Origin: Paenibacillus sp. R14(2021)
Lineage (GTDB): Bacteria > Bacillota > Bacilli > Paenibacillales > Paenibacillaceae
NCBI RefSeq assembly: GCF_019431355.1
Contig: NZ_CP080269.1
Span: 3,926,001-3,990,000, forward strand
DNA length: 64,000 nucleotides
Direction: 5' to 3'
The notes under the pieces are model-generated. The model searched no databases and was not told the DNA's origin. It saw only the letters and a program-made list of their open reading frames with translations. The stretch's first letter is position 1; every line of letters begins with the position of its first letter. Position numbers and translations under genes: made by a program. This document shows positions 36,269 through 43,532 of this stretch, piece after piece.

Positions 36269-37171
36269 TCACGATTTCTTAAACGCTCTTCGGATCGGAA
36301 AGGCTGCATCCAGCACCCCGATCAAGCTAAACGGCGGAAAAATCGCAACGATAATGGACAACAGCACCGGAATCGACTTATTCCATTTTCGCTCATGCGC
36401 CAGGAAGAAGAAGAATCCCATCGCCTGAATGGAGAAGACGAGCTGCATCAGCGGAACCAAATTATGAAGCGCCACCGTCATGAACGAAGTACCGTTGTTC
36501 GGCACAGCCATATCCGCTACCAAGACGATTAAATAGTAAATGACAAAAATTCGCGGCAGCTTCCATTCTCTTGCCGGCTGCAGCCGGGGAATGGTTATTC
36601 CCGACGCGCGGAGCGCAGGCCCTGCAATGGCATGCGCAAGCACCGCCAGCATGAACGATGAGACAAAGAGAAACAACGGAATAGAATGAATGAGATTCTG
36701 GATGTAGGACTCTGTAACTTCGGCCGTCCACACGCTTGGCATCAGCCCTTGCTGGTTTAAGCTGTCCACCGTCCCGACGATGACGCTGCGAATTTCCCGC
36801 AGCAGCGAGAAGTCGAAGAGGACATCGAAGAGCACAAGCTCCAGCAGCAACTGTGCAAGCAGCGTCAGAATGACGGCCGTCAGCGTCTTGCGTGCAGGCG
36901 AACCCTTGCGGTACATATGCCCCATCACAATAGATGGCACCAAGAAGAACAAGCCTACAATCAGCGCGGCCGGGCCCAAAACAACGACGCCGATGCCGTA
37001 TACAACTGCCATATGCAGTGCAAACGAGCGTTTCGACAGCGTCGTGTACAACATAACCATGGGTACCATCATGACGACCAATGCGACCGCATTCAGCAGC
37101 GGCACGGCGATCGCAAGTAGCAGCAGCAGTGCCGCGGCGCTCCACAGTATGGATTTCAAACCGGTTTTCAA
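36269..37171 (-). CDS. DUF2232 (YybS-like) integral membrane protein
   Basis: This is a 300-residue protein with about eight membrane helices (for example ILWSAAALLLLLAIAVPLL, ALIVGLFFLVPSIVMGHMY, FLFVSSFMLAVLAHAIAGPAL). It belongs to the DUF2232/YybS type always placed just upstream of gdpP, and its function is unknown. The TTG at 37171 is preferred because AAGAGGTGA lies before it. A GTG at 37180 is too close to that site. Confidence 0.82.
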   Translation of the reverse strand: MKTGLKSILWSAAALLLLLAIAVPLLNAVALVVMMVPMVMLYTTLSKRSFALHMAVVYGIGVVVLGPAALIVGLFFLVPSIVMGHMYRKGSPARKTLTAVILTLLAQLLLELVLFDVLFDFSLLREIRSVIVGTVDSLNQQGLMPSVWTAEVTESYIQNLIHSIPLFLFVSSFMLAVLAHAIAGPALRASGITIPRLQPAREWKLPRIFVIYYLIVLVADMAVPNNGTSFMTVALHNLVPLMQLVFSIQAMGFFFFLAHERKWNKSIPVLLSIIVAIFPPFSLIGVLDAAFPIRRAFKKS

Positions 37172-37303
37172 CCCGTTCACCTCTTGCTTTAGTTACTAGT
37201 GCGAAGCCTAAGCTTTACTCCCCATTATATCATAAAACAAGTATGGCCACACAGGCCTCCCATCCCCGCACGGACGACTGGCAGCCCCCCTGCGGCACAA
37301 TGC

Positions 37304-37336
37304 AAAAAACGCCGCCCTCTTCCGAGGACGGCGTTT
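37304..37336 (-). terminator. Terminator after the CBS-domain gene
   Basis: The minus strand has AAACGCCG / CGGCGTTT flanking CCTC/GAGG pairing, followed by TTTTTTG. It lies a few bases past the stop at 37341. Confidence 0.8.
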
Positions 37337-37340
37337 CGCT

Positions 37341-37778
37341 TCAACCTGCGGCCATTTCTTTCTTGGCTTCAATCGCTTTAACGATGATGGCTTCGCAATA
37401 ATCAATAATGTCGCTGCGGCGAACGATGCCGATGAACCGGTTCATATCATCAATCACCGGCACGAAATTTTGCACCTTGGCCAGCGATACAAGGTCTTCC
37501 ATATTGGCATCAATGAGGACGGAGCGGTTAGCGAGCCGCATCTGTACTTCTGAAAGCTTGATTTTGTTCGTCTGTTCGAACGTTACCTGCGGGTTGTTCT
37601 TCATGTACCAGAGCAAATCGCCTTCCGTCAATGTACCGGCATAATGCCCTTCATTGTCCAGAATCGGCACTGCCGTGTAACGGTGATGCTCCATACGCTC
37701 GAGCGTTTGCCGAAGCGTCGCATCCATGGTCAGCCACACTACTTCTTGTTTCGGTAATAAGAAAAATGCGATATTCAT
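37341..37778 (-). CDS. CBS-pair domain protein
   Basis: This 145-residue soluble protein is composed of two CBS motifs (TLRQTLERMEHHRYTAVPILDNEGHYAGTLTEGDLL and MEDLVSLAKVQNFVPVIDDMNRFIGIVRRSDII), which together bind adenine nucleotides such as AMP, ATP or c-di-AMP. The stand-alone form suggests a sensor. Its neighbour gdpP makes c-di-AMP sensing an attractive but untested idea. The ribosome site (AAGGGAAGTGGG) is ordinary. Confidence 0.85.
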   Translation of the reverse strand: MNIAFFLLPKQEVVWLTMDATLRQTLERMEHHRYTAVPILDNEGHYAGTLTEGDLLWYMKNNPQVTFEQTNKIKLSEVQMRLANRSVLIDANMEDLVSLAKVQNFVPVIDDMNRFIGIVRRSDIIDYCEAIIVKAIEAKKEMAAG

Positions 37779-37847
37779 GCGTGTCGCCCACTTCCCTTCT
37801 TCTTCATCCGTTTGCAGGAAGAGCTTTGGGCAAAATGGCTTGCTGCC

Positions 37848-38936
37848 TTATTTCTTCGCAGTGCTATCCGCCGGCTTGGCTGATAACGACTCCACCGGTT
37901 TGTCGATTTTGTTCTGATAGTCCTCTGGAAGCGGCAGCTGCGCCTTCGTTTTGGCCGGGTCCAGCCAAGCCTCGATGAGAGCCGAGGTTTTTGCCAAATC
38001 TTCTTCGTCCGCAAAATAATACCACGCACCGTGACTTACTTTACGATGTCCTTCGCCTTTCAGCGTATGGCTGTAGATCGTGCGGTTGTCGCTTTGCAGC
38101 ATGCTTTTTGCCAAATCGATCAAGTGCTCGGGCGTCAGGTCGGTACTGAAATTGCTGCCCATAATTTCAATCATTTGCGGAATTTTCGACCACTGACTGA
38201 CATTGGAGGCTTTGTTCATAATGGCATTGAGAAACACCTGATGGCGGCCTGCGCGGCTCGTATCCCCTCCGGCATCTTCCCGGTAACGTACGTAGTTTAG
38301 CGCCTCTGTGCCGTCATACAGATCCTTGCCTGCTTTGACCACGAACTTCTCATGATCGGCATCGTCATTCACAAGATCTTCCGTGATGGGAAGCGATATG
38401 CCGCCCATGGCGTTAATGACATCCCGGAAGCCCGCGAAGTTAATTGTAGCATAATGATTGACTCCGGTGCCAAACAACTTCTCCACCGTTTCAACCGACA
38501 TATTCGCGCCGCCGAACGCGTACGCATGCGTAATCTTGTCCTGCCACTGCTCACCGGACTTCGTTGTTTTGCCGACGATATCGACATACGTATCACGCGG
38601 GATGGAGATCATCAGAATCGCACCGTCTATGGGCCGGATGACGGTATAAATCATCGTATCGGATCGGCCGATTTCCTTGTCCCTCTGATCGACGCCAAGG
38701 AGCAGCATGGAGAAAGGCTCCTCTTTCCTATAGACAGTCTCTACCGGCATTGGACGGCCTTCCAGCGGCTTGTAGGAGCCTTCCAGCTTCTTCGCCACGC
38801 TGTGGGACAAGAACGTGTCAAAGCCCCACATGGCAAGCGCACTGCGATTGTAATATCCTAGGGCGACGCCCAGCACGACAAAGGCTATAATTGCAGCCAA
38901 CCATTTATATGTTCTGGATTTTCGAGGCTGTGACAT
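37848..38936 (-). CDS. LytR-CpsA-Psr (LCP) family cell wall glycopolymer ligase
   Basis: This 362-residue protein has one N-terminal membrane helix (WLAAIIAFVVLGVALGYY) and an external LCP domain. Landmarks are PFSMLLLGVDQRDKEIGRSDTMI, ISIPRDTYVDI (conserved Arg/Asp), ITHAYAFGGANMSVETVE and NYVRYREDAGGDTSRAGRHQ. LCP enzymes transfer teichoic-acid-type polymers from lipid carriers to peptidoglycan. The C-terminal 30 residues are a Lys/Pro/Ala/Ser tail. A sequence resembling an ECF-sigma promoter lies 55-85 bases upstream. Confidence 0.93.
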   Translation of the reverse strand: MSQPRKSRTYKWLAAIIAFVVLGVALGYYNRSALAMWGFDTFLSHSVAKKLEGSYKPLEGRPMPVETVYRKEEPFSMLLLGVDQRDKEIGRSDTMIYTVIRPIDGAILMISIPRDTYVDIVGKTTKSGEQWQDKITHAYAFGGANMSVETVEKLFGTGVNHYATINFAGFRDVINAMGGISLPITEDLVNDDADHEKFVVKAGKDLYDGTEALNYVRYREDAGGDTSRAGRHQVFLNAIMNKASNVSQWSKIPQMIEIMGSNFSTDLTPEHLIDLAKSMLQSDNRTIYSHTLKGEGHRKVSHGAWYYFADEEDLAKTSALIEAWLDPAKTKAQLPLPEDYQNKIDKPVESLSAKPADSTAKK

Positions 38937-38991
38937 AATGAGGTAACGCTCCTATCTGCTGCGAATCTATTTACACGCTTTATCCTCATTC

Positions 38992-39020
38992 TAAACGATA
39001 GCTTGCATGGGAAAGTTACA
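38992..39020 (-). promoter_or_regulatory. Possible ECF-sigma promoter of the LCP gene
   Basis: The minus strand reads TGTAAC, 17 bases, CGTTTA. This is close to the TGAAAC/TGTAAC-N16-17-CGTC pattern of sigma X/M/W promoters, which control lytR-type genes in B. subtilis. The -10 differs by one base, so this is tentative. Confidence 0.3.
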
Positions 39021-39147
39021 AATGGTTTACGATACATCCACGAACACACGCTGAAGCCCCTCTGCCAATTACGAAACTAAATAGGGGGGATCTGCATAGT
39101 TCGGCTGCTTCCGGAATAAATTGCTATCAAAGGATGGTGAGCCAAGG

Positions 39148-39501
39148 ATGCAGGCACCGCATTTCGGACCCGATCCATCATCGACGGGCATCGACCCCAA
39201 AGTCGTTGGTTTGCTTTGTTACGTCGGCTGTTTCATAACAGGCATTTTATTCCTTGCCATCGAGAAGAAAAGTGCATTCGTCAAGTTCCACGCGATGCAG
39301 TCGGTCATCGTGTTTGTCACCGTGTTTGTTCTTAATATTGTGCTCGGCTTTATTCCGTTTATCGGCTGGTTTCTTGGTTTATTGCTAGCACCGCTGGCAT
39401 TTATTTTATGGATTGTCTGCATGCTCCTTGCGCTTCAGGGCAAATGGTTCAAGCTGCCCATTATCGGAGACTATGCCGAGCAGCAGGCAAGCAAGTTTTA
39501 A
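39148..39501 (+). CDS. DUF4870-domain membrane protein
   Basis: This 117-residue protein starts MQAPHFGPDPSSTGIDPKVVGLLCY. Three membrane helices (VGLLCYVGCFITGILFLAI, SVIVFVTVFVLNIVLGFIPF, FLGLLLAPLAFILWIVCMLL) and KKSAFVKFHAMQS between the first two are the DUF4870 pattern (Tic20-like fold). Function is unknown. The ATG at 39148 has only an AAGG-type site; a TTG at 39121 is less likely. A strong terminator follows. Confidence 0.8.
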   Translation: MQAPHFGPDPSSTGIDPKVVGLLCYVGCFITGILFLAIEKKSAFVKFHAMQSVIVFVTVFVLNIVLGFIPFIGWFLGLLLAPLAFILWIVCMLLALQGKWFKLPIIGDYAEQQASKF

Positions 39502-39517
39502 CAGCTCCATACATAAG

Positions 39518-39546
39518 AAAAGGCAGCCAATTGGCTGCCTTTTTTA
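39518..39546. terminator. Bidirectional terminator between DUF4870 gene and rpsR
   Basis: AAGGCAGCC and GGCTGCCTT form a perfect nine-base-pair stem around AATT, with six T on the plus side and AAGAAAA on the other. It separates the convergent genes ending at 39501 and 39552. Confidence 0.85.
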
Positions 39547-39551
39547 TATTC

Positions 39552-39830
39552 CTATTCCGTTGTGTAAGGCAACAGCGCAACTTGACGCGAACGCTTGATA
39601 GCGATCGTCAGAAGGCGTTGGTACTTCGCGCTTGTTCCTGTTACACGACGTGGCAAGATTTTGCCGCGCTCGCTGATAAATTTACGAAGCAGGTCCGTAT
39701 CTTTATAGTCAATGTGTGTAATTTTGTTAGCTGTGAAGAAACATACTTTACGGCGTTTGTTACGGCCTTTACGGCCGCCGAATTTGCGTTCTGGACGCTC
39801 GTCGCCACCATCTCTTTGTTTAAAGCTCAT
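39552..39830 (-). CDS. rpsR: 30S ribosomal protein S18
   Basis: The protein has 92 residues counted from the ATG at 39830, which is better spaced from AAAGGA than the ATG two codons earlier. Its N-terminal 20 residues are Gly/Arg-rich, followed by the S18 core [40 protein letters not shown]. It forms a complex with S6 in the 30S platform. It is last in rpsF-ssb-rpsR. Confidence 0.96.
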   Translation of the reverse strand: MSFKQRDGGDERPERKFGGRKGRNKRRKVCFFTANKITHIDYKDTDLLRKFISERGKILPRRVTGTSAKYQRLLTIAIKRSRQVALLPYTTE

Positions 39831-39848
39831 GTTCATCCGTCCTTTCGT

Positions 39849-40403
39849 TTAGAATGGCAAATCATCTTCCGATATATCGATCGGGCGCCCGTCATCCGAG
39901 AACGGATCACGGCCGTTGTTGTTCCGAGGTGTACCTCCTGAACGGTTGCCTCCGCCTTGTGAACCGCCGCCGTTGTTACCGCCGAAGCCGCCTTGATTGC
40001 CTCCGCCGTAACCGCCGTTTCCATTTCCACCGCCGAAATTGCCGCCTTCTTCACGCGGACCGTTATCCCGGTTGCCGGATTCCAAGAAACGCACGTTATC
40101 GGCAATGATTTCCGTCACATAGACGCGCTTGCCTTCGTTGTTCTCGTAATTCCGCACCTGCATACGGCCTTCAACCGCCGTTAAGCGGCCTTTGCGCAAA
40201 TAATTGGCACATGTTTCAGCCAGCTGGCGCCAAGTAACGATTGGAATAAAATCCGCTTCGCGTTCGCGCTGCTCGCCTTGGCCTCCGCTAGAAAATGGAC
40301 GATCCACCGCAAGTGTAAATTGCGTTACCGCAACGCCTGCAGGGGTATAGCGCATTTCAGGATCCTTTGTTAATCTGCCGATGAGAATAACACGGTTCAA
40401 CAT
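39849..40403 (-). CDS. ssb: Single-stranded DNA-binding protein
   Basis: This 184-residue protein has an OB-fold ([33 protein letters not shown]) over the first 110 residues. A Gly/Asn-rich disordered linker follows (repeated GGN/GGG). The acidic tail DISEDDLPF recruits replication and repair partners. The ATG at 40403 follows GGAGG. It lies between rpsF and rpsR, as in all Bacillales. Confidence 0.97.
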   Translation of the reverse strand: MLNRVILIGRLTKDPEMRYTPAGVAVTQFTLAVDRPFSSGGQGEQREREADFIPIVTWRQLAETCANYLRKGRLTAVEGRMQVRNYENNEGKRVYVTEIIADNVRFLESGNRDNGPREEGGNFGGGNGNGGYGGGNQGGFGGNNGGGSQGGGNRSGGTPRNNNGRDPFSDDGRPIDISEDDLPF

Positions 40404-40447
40404 CGTTCTTTCGCCTCCAATCAAAACATCGCTTGCGCTAGATGAGA

Positions 40448-40732
40448 CTAGGCTACATCTTTAGTGATCAGGGATCGGATAACTTCATCCGAAATTTTCA
40501 TGACGCGGTCAAGTTCAGCTACAACTGCTGGAGTTGCATTGAAATGAACGAGAACGTAAATACCGTCACGAACCTTATTGATCTCATACGCAAGGCGGCG
40601 TTTACCGATCACGTCATGCTTAATGATCTCTCCGCCGTTTCCGATGATTGCTTGGAACTTGTCAGTCAGGGCTTGTACCGACTCTTGTTCCACATCCGGA
40701 CGAATGATGTACATCACTTCGTATTTGCGCAT
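40448..40732 (-). CDS. rpsF: 30S ribosomal protein S6
   Basis: This 94-residue protein starts [26 protein letters not shown], with [22 protein letters not shown] in the centre, the S6 fold. The ATG at 40732 follows GAGGAGGTG. It is the first gene of the operon. Its leader carries the S6:S18-type hairpin at 40754-40803. Confidence 0.97.
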   Translation of the reverse strand: MRKYEVMYIIRPDVEQESVQALTDKFQAIIGNGGEIIKHDVIGKRRLAYEINKVRDGIYVLVHFNATPAVVAELDRVMKISDEVIRSLITKDVA

Positions 40733-40753
40733 TTGTTTCACCTCCTCTTGGAC

Positions 40754-40803
40754 TATGCGGCCCCTCTAAGGGGCAAGGAGCGAGTAAATTTCTTTCTCGC
40801 ATA
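40754..40803 (-). promoter_or_regulatory. Ribosomal S6:S18-type leader RNA of rpsF
   Basis: On the minus strand an outer stem TATGCG / CGCATA encloses a hairpin GCCCC-TTAGA-GGGGC, leaving CCG at the junction. This position and shape fit the conserved rpsF leader bound by the S6:S18 complex for autogenous control. It lies 20 bases before the rpsF start codon and after the promoter at 40811. Confidence 0.7.
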
Positions 40804-40810
40804 CCTGAAT

Positions 40811-40840
40811 ACTATATCAAATTTACTGAGTACTTGACAA
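40811..40840 (-). promoter_or_regulatory. Promoter of rpsF-ssb-rpsR
   Basis: TTGTCA (40840-40835) and TATAGT (40816-40811) are 18 bases apart on the minus strand, just upstream of the leader hairpin. Confidence 0.6.
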
Positions 40841-40967
40841 GTGCGGATTTCATGCTTGTCCTGCCTCATTCTTCCGTTCATGCCTGGCCCGTTTCTGATG
40901 CACACTAATACTCGGGGTCATCCCCTTCCCTTCCTATCCAACAGTGACTAACGGAGGTGCAGCAGCA

Positions 40968-41147
40968 ATGGGTGAATGGACAGAATTCAGGCCGGGCGAC
41001 CGGGCGCCAAACGATGGCACGTATATCGAGATCGGCGAAGCATCGTTCCATATGGGCGTAAACAATCCGAAGAAGGTCAGACTGAACAGAGGCGACGTTT
41101 TCCCGGCAACATCGAACAAAGACCGCAAGTGGAAACACATGAAATAA
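40968..41147 (+). CDS. yjzC: YjzC-family small protein
   Basis: This 59-residue protein starts MGEWTEFRPGDRAPNDGTYIEIGE. FRPGDRAPNDG and NPKKVRLNRGDVFPATSNKDRKW match the YjzC family of Bacillales, small soluble proteins of unknown function. The ATG at 40968 has CGGAGGTG upstream and was chosen over an earlier one at 40944. It is divergent from rpsF and is followed by the candidate RNA region. Confidence 0.85.
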   Translation: MGEWTEFRPGDRAPNDGTYIEIGEASFHMGVNNPKKVRLNRGDVFPATSNKDRKWKHMK

Positions 41148-41197
41148 TTTTGATCGAAGTCTGAATATTCCCCGGCATTGTGGAGCATCATAGCTTT

Positions 41198-41422
41198 GAC
41201 GGTGTAGAGAGAGGTGTGGTTCCGTTGAACTTAAATGTGCACGAACCTCAAGGAGATTTTGTCCACTCAGCATAGAAGCGGAGGGATGTGCCAAAGACCA
41301 GTGTCTGTAACACACGCACACCGATTAAAAACCGGTGACCAAGGTTTCTAACCGAAAGCTTTGTGATGACTGTTTTCTACACTTAAGCACCGTCGGAGAA
41401 GGGCTCGCAAGAGCCCTTTTTT
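41198..41422 (+). ncRNA. Candidate structured RNA of unknown family, ending in a terminator
   Basis: No protein fits these 225 bases. GACGGTG-TAGA at 41198-41208 pairs with TCTA (41376-41379) and CACCGTC (41388-41394), closing a domain of about 170 bases. Inside lie small stems: GGTTC/GAACC, GTGT/ACAC, CACCG/CGGTG and GGTT/AACC. A terminator follows at 41401. I cannot match it to 6S, SRP, tmRNA or a known riboswitch by eye. No convincing promoter is visible directly upstream, so it may be the processed 3' region of the yjzC transcript. Confidence 0.4.
41401..41422 (+). terminator. Terminator of the yjzC/candidate RNA transcript
   Basis: GGGCTC-GCAA-GAGCCC is followed by six T on the plus strand. 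It has a strong GC stem with a stable tetraloop. Confidence 0.85.
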
Positions 41423-41465
41423 CTTTGCCGACGATCGTACTGCCATTAATGAATTCGATAACAAG

Positions 41466-41494
41466 CAAAAAACCGACTCGGTGACCGAGTCGGT
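41466..41494 (-). terminator. Terminator after tRNA-Ser
   Basis: On the minus strand ACCGACTCGG pairs with CCGAGTCGGT around TCA and runs into six T. It lies 17 bases after the tRNA 3' end. Confidence 0.85.
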
Positions 41495-41510
41495 TTGAAT
41501 TTGCTTATGA

Positions 41511-41601
41511 TGGCGGAGAAGGTGGGATTCGAACCCACGCACGCTGTGACACGCCTAGCTGATTTCGAGTCAGCCCCCTTGGGCCTCTTGGGTACCTCTC
41601 C
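41511..41601 (-). tRNA. tRNA-Ser, anticodon CGA
   Basis: The gene has 91 bases including an encoded CCA. The acceptor GGAGAGG pairs with CTTCTCC, and the anticodon stem GCTGA/TCAGC encloses the loop CTCGAAA (anticodon CGA, reads UCG). The long variable arm is typical of type II serine tRNA, and GGTTCGAATCC is the T-loop region. It is transcribed from the minus strand with its own terminator. Confidence 0.96.
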
Positions 41602-41660
41602 ATAAAGGTCAGTCAGCAAAAATTATATTACCATGCTGCTCGTCCAAATGCAAGCTTTTT

Positions 41661-41900
41661 TCATTCGGCCGCTTCTGAACCGCTTCCTCCCTCTTGTTCA
41701 ACCTTCTCGGCAGCCGATCGAAGCACCTTTTTGAGGTTCTTCTCGAACTTTGCCCGCGGGATAAGAACGCTGTGCTTGCAGCCTACGCATTTAATGCGGA
41801 TATCCATCCCCATGCGGATAATTTCCATTTCATTCGTTCCGCAAGGGTGCTGTTTTTTCATCTGGACGATATCCCCAAGCTCGAATTGTTTTCTCTCCAT
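41661..41900 (-). CDS. DUF951-domain protein
   Basis: This 79-residue protein starts MERKQFELGDIVQMKKQHPCGTNEMEIIRMGMDIRIKC. The HPCG and C-x-x-C (KCVGCKH) residues form a likely zinc site, which is the DUF951 pattern. The C-terminus is acidic and Lys-rich. The ATG at 41900 has AAGGAG upstream, and a GTG three codons earlier is too close to it. It is typically found near mscS, yyaC or parB in Bacillales; function is unknown. Confidence 0.85.
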   Translation of the reverse strand: MERKQFELGDIVQMKKQHPCGTNEMEIIRMGMDIRIKCVGCKHSVLIPRAKFEKNLKKVLRSAAEKVEQEGGSGSEAAE

Positions 41901-41934
41901 AACGCCCACTCCTTCTCCTGTATTGGACTTTTAT

Positions 41935-42180
41935 TTACCCTTGCAAATCAACCGGTTCATATCGTTCATCAACCTGCCGAAATATCCCCCTGATTTCTAC
42001 CCGTTCCTGAACGATCACTGCTTTTGCCGCTTCTAAACTCTCGTCCGGAAATTCAATTGAGAGAGCACAGCCCGCTGTTATTTGCTTGGGGGTTGGACGG
42101 ATGTCTATCTCAATATCAGCATATTCTAATAGCATCTCTGCCCGCAGCGCCTGCTGCGTGGAGTCGAATGCAATCAACAT
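41935..42180 (-). CDS. DUF3343-domain protein (Se/S-carrier-like)
   Basis: This 81-residue protein reads MLIAFDSTQQALRAEMLLEY ... RPTPKQITAGCALSIEF. A small ferredoxin-like fold with one Cys in the AGCAL turn is the DUF3343 pattern, often described as a putative Se/S carrier. A GGAGGAG ribosome site lies before the ATG. It is followed after 34 bases by the DUF951 gene on the same strand. Confidence 0.82.
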   Translation of the reverse strand: MLIAFDSTQQALRAEMLLEYADIEIDIRPTPKQITAGCALSIEFPDESLEAAKAVIVQERVEIRGIFRQVDERYEPVDLQG

Positions 42181-42443
42181 CTCTGCTCTCCTCCTTCACA
42201 GAATCGTTGCAGCCTTCCGTACCTATTGAAACGGAACATCAGCCGTATATCCCAGTGTGCCTTGATGCGCCGCCATTTCCCAGATCGTAAGACAAAGCGT
42301 GCCGAATGACAACTTTCCTGCAGACCGAGTATAAAATGGTTGTCCCATCCATATACTAGTAACCAAGCGTTGCATCAGCCGTTCTATCAAAAGCTTCTTG
42401 CTTGTACCATCGACATTCATAGAGTTTTACGGGAGGGAAATCT

Positions 42444-43037
42444 ATGAAATTGCCAGGAATGAAAGAAACGCCGCTGAAAGTCCCCTACACGGAGCCCAAC
42501 ATTACCGGCCTTCTTATTCATCGCATGACTTATCTGCTCGACAATATTCCATCCGACCGGAGAATTGTCGTCGTATGCGTTGGCACCGACCGCTCCACGG
42601 GTGATTCGCTCGGCCCACTTGTTGGAACTTCATTAAGCAAGTACCGCAGCCCCTTCTTCGATCTCTACGGCACGCTCGAGGAGCCCGTGCATGCCATGAA
42701 CTTAGACGAGACGTTAATCAATATCAACAAACGTACGCGCAAGCCCTTCGTCATCGGTATTGATGCGTGTCTCGGCCAAGCTGCGAGCGTCGGCTGTATC
42801 CAAGTCGGCAACGGTCCCGTCAGACCGGGTGCCGGCGTCAACAAGGATCTGCCGCCCGTTGGAGATATCCATATTACCGGCATCGTGAATGTAGGCGGGT
42901 TTATGGAGTATTTTGTTCTGCAAAATACCAGACTTCATCTCGTCATGCGCATGTCGGAAATTATTGCTCACAGCCTATTCTCGGCGATCGTCAAATGCTC
43001 GCGTCCGACTACGCTTCCCGTCGCAACGCCAGATTAA
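42444..43037 (+). CDS. yyaC: YyaC-family sporulation protein (spore-protease-like fold)
   Basis: This 197-residue protein reads MKLPGMKETPLKVPYTEPN ... VVVCVGTDRSTGDSLGPLVGT ... FVIGIDACLGQAASVGCIQVGNG. GTDRSTGDSLGP and the GIDACLG loop are the YyaC/DUF1256 hallmarks, related to the germination protease fold. YyaC is sporulation-induced in B. subtilis. GGGAGGG precedes the ATG. It is convergent with the DUF4446 gene and overlaps it by 29 bases. Confidence 0.92.
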   Translation: MKLPGMKETPLKVPYTEPNITGLLIHRMTYLLDNIPSDRRIVVVCVGTDRSTGDSLGPLVGTSLSKYRSPFFDLYGTLEEPVHAMNLDETLININKRTRKPFVIGIDACLGQAASVGCIQVGNGPVRPGAGVNKDLPPVGDIHITGIVNVGGFMEYFVLQNTRLHLVMRMSEIIAHSLFSAIVKCSRPTTLPVATPD

Positions 43038-43503
43038 TGGCTTCGATTTCTTCAGGTGTGAGTGTATATTTGGACTGCCCTTCTTTGAGCGGTTTCGCAT
43101 AAATAAACGTCTGATCGCGGCCATGAATCCCGCTTAGCACCATGCCGTCCTTCTCATCACTAATGACTGCGATGGAGAAACTCAGATCATTTCCTCGCTC
43201 TTCAAATGCATTGTAGCGATGGATGCCTACATTTCCTTTCTTCCTTCTTACGGTTTCGCCCAGTGATTGAACGGTTTGTTTCAAGCTGACATGCCCTCCC
43301 TCTTGTTCATGCAGCCGCTGCTTCAGATGAATAATAACATGCTCCAGGTCCTCGACACCGGTCCCGTCCATAAACTGCGAATAGCTCTTGCGCAGCTTTT
43401 TCAGCTTATTGCTAAGGGTAAAGCTTCTAATGAGTAAAATGACAGCAATGACAAGCAGCCCTATCGTGATCCAGTCAAACGGCCGCTCAATGATTTGATC
43501 CAT
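43009..43503 (-). CDS. DUF4446-family membrane-anchored protein
   Basis: This 164-residue protein has one N-terminal membrane helix (WITIGLLVIAVILLIRSF), a coiled segment (LSNKLKKLRKSYSQFM, LKQRLHEQ), and a C-terminal domain VGIHRYNAFEERGNDLSFSIAVISDEKDG typical of DUF4446. These genes cluster near parB in Bacillales; function is unknown. Its 3' end overlaps that of yyaC. Confidence 0.87.
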   Translation of the reverse strand: MDQIIERPFDWITIGLLVIAVILLIRSFTLSNKLKKLRKSYSQFMDGTGVEDLEHVIIHLKQRLHEQEGGHVSLKQTVQSLGETVRRKKGNVGIHRYNAFEERGNDLSFSIAVISDEKDGMVLSGIHGRDQTFIYAKPLKEGQSKYTLTPEEIEAINLALRREA

Positions 43504-43532
43504 GATTCGTTTCTCTCCCCTGTTGATTCACC

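Noticed and set aside
40905..41321. 138-residue minus-strand frame over yjzC and the candidate RNA
   Set aside because: It is antisense to a recognisable gene, has no ribosome site and an implausible Cys/His/Arg composition.
41198..41394. Calling the structured region 6S RNA, SRP RNA or tmRNA
   Set aside because: The length fits 6S, but I could not trace a single rod with a central bubble. SRP (GGAAGCAG-type loop) and tmRNA (tRNA-like ends) features are absent. It is left as an unassigned candidate.
42223..42420. 65-residue minus-strand frame upstream of yyaC
   Set aside because: It has no ribosome site, no recognisable family and lies in the yyaC promoter region. Not supported, though not strictly excluded.
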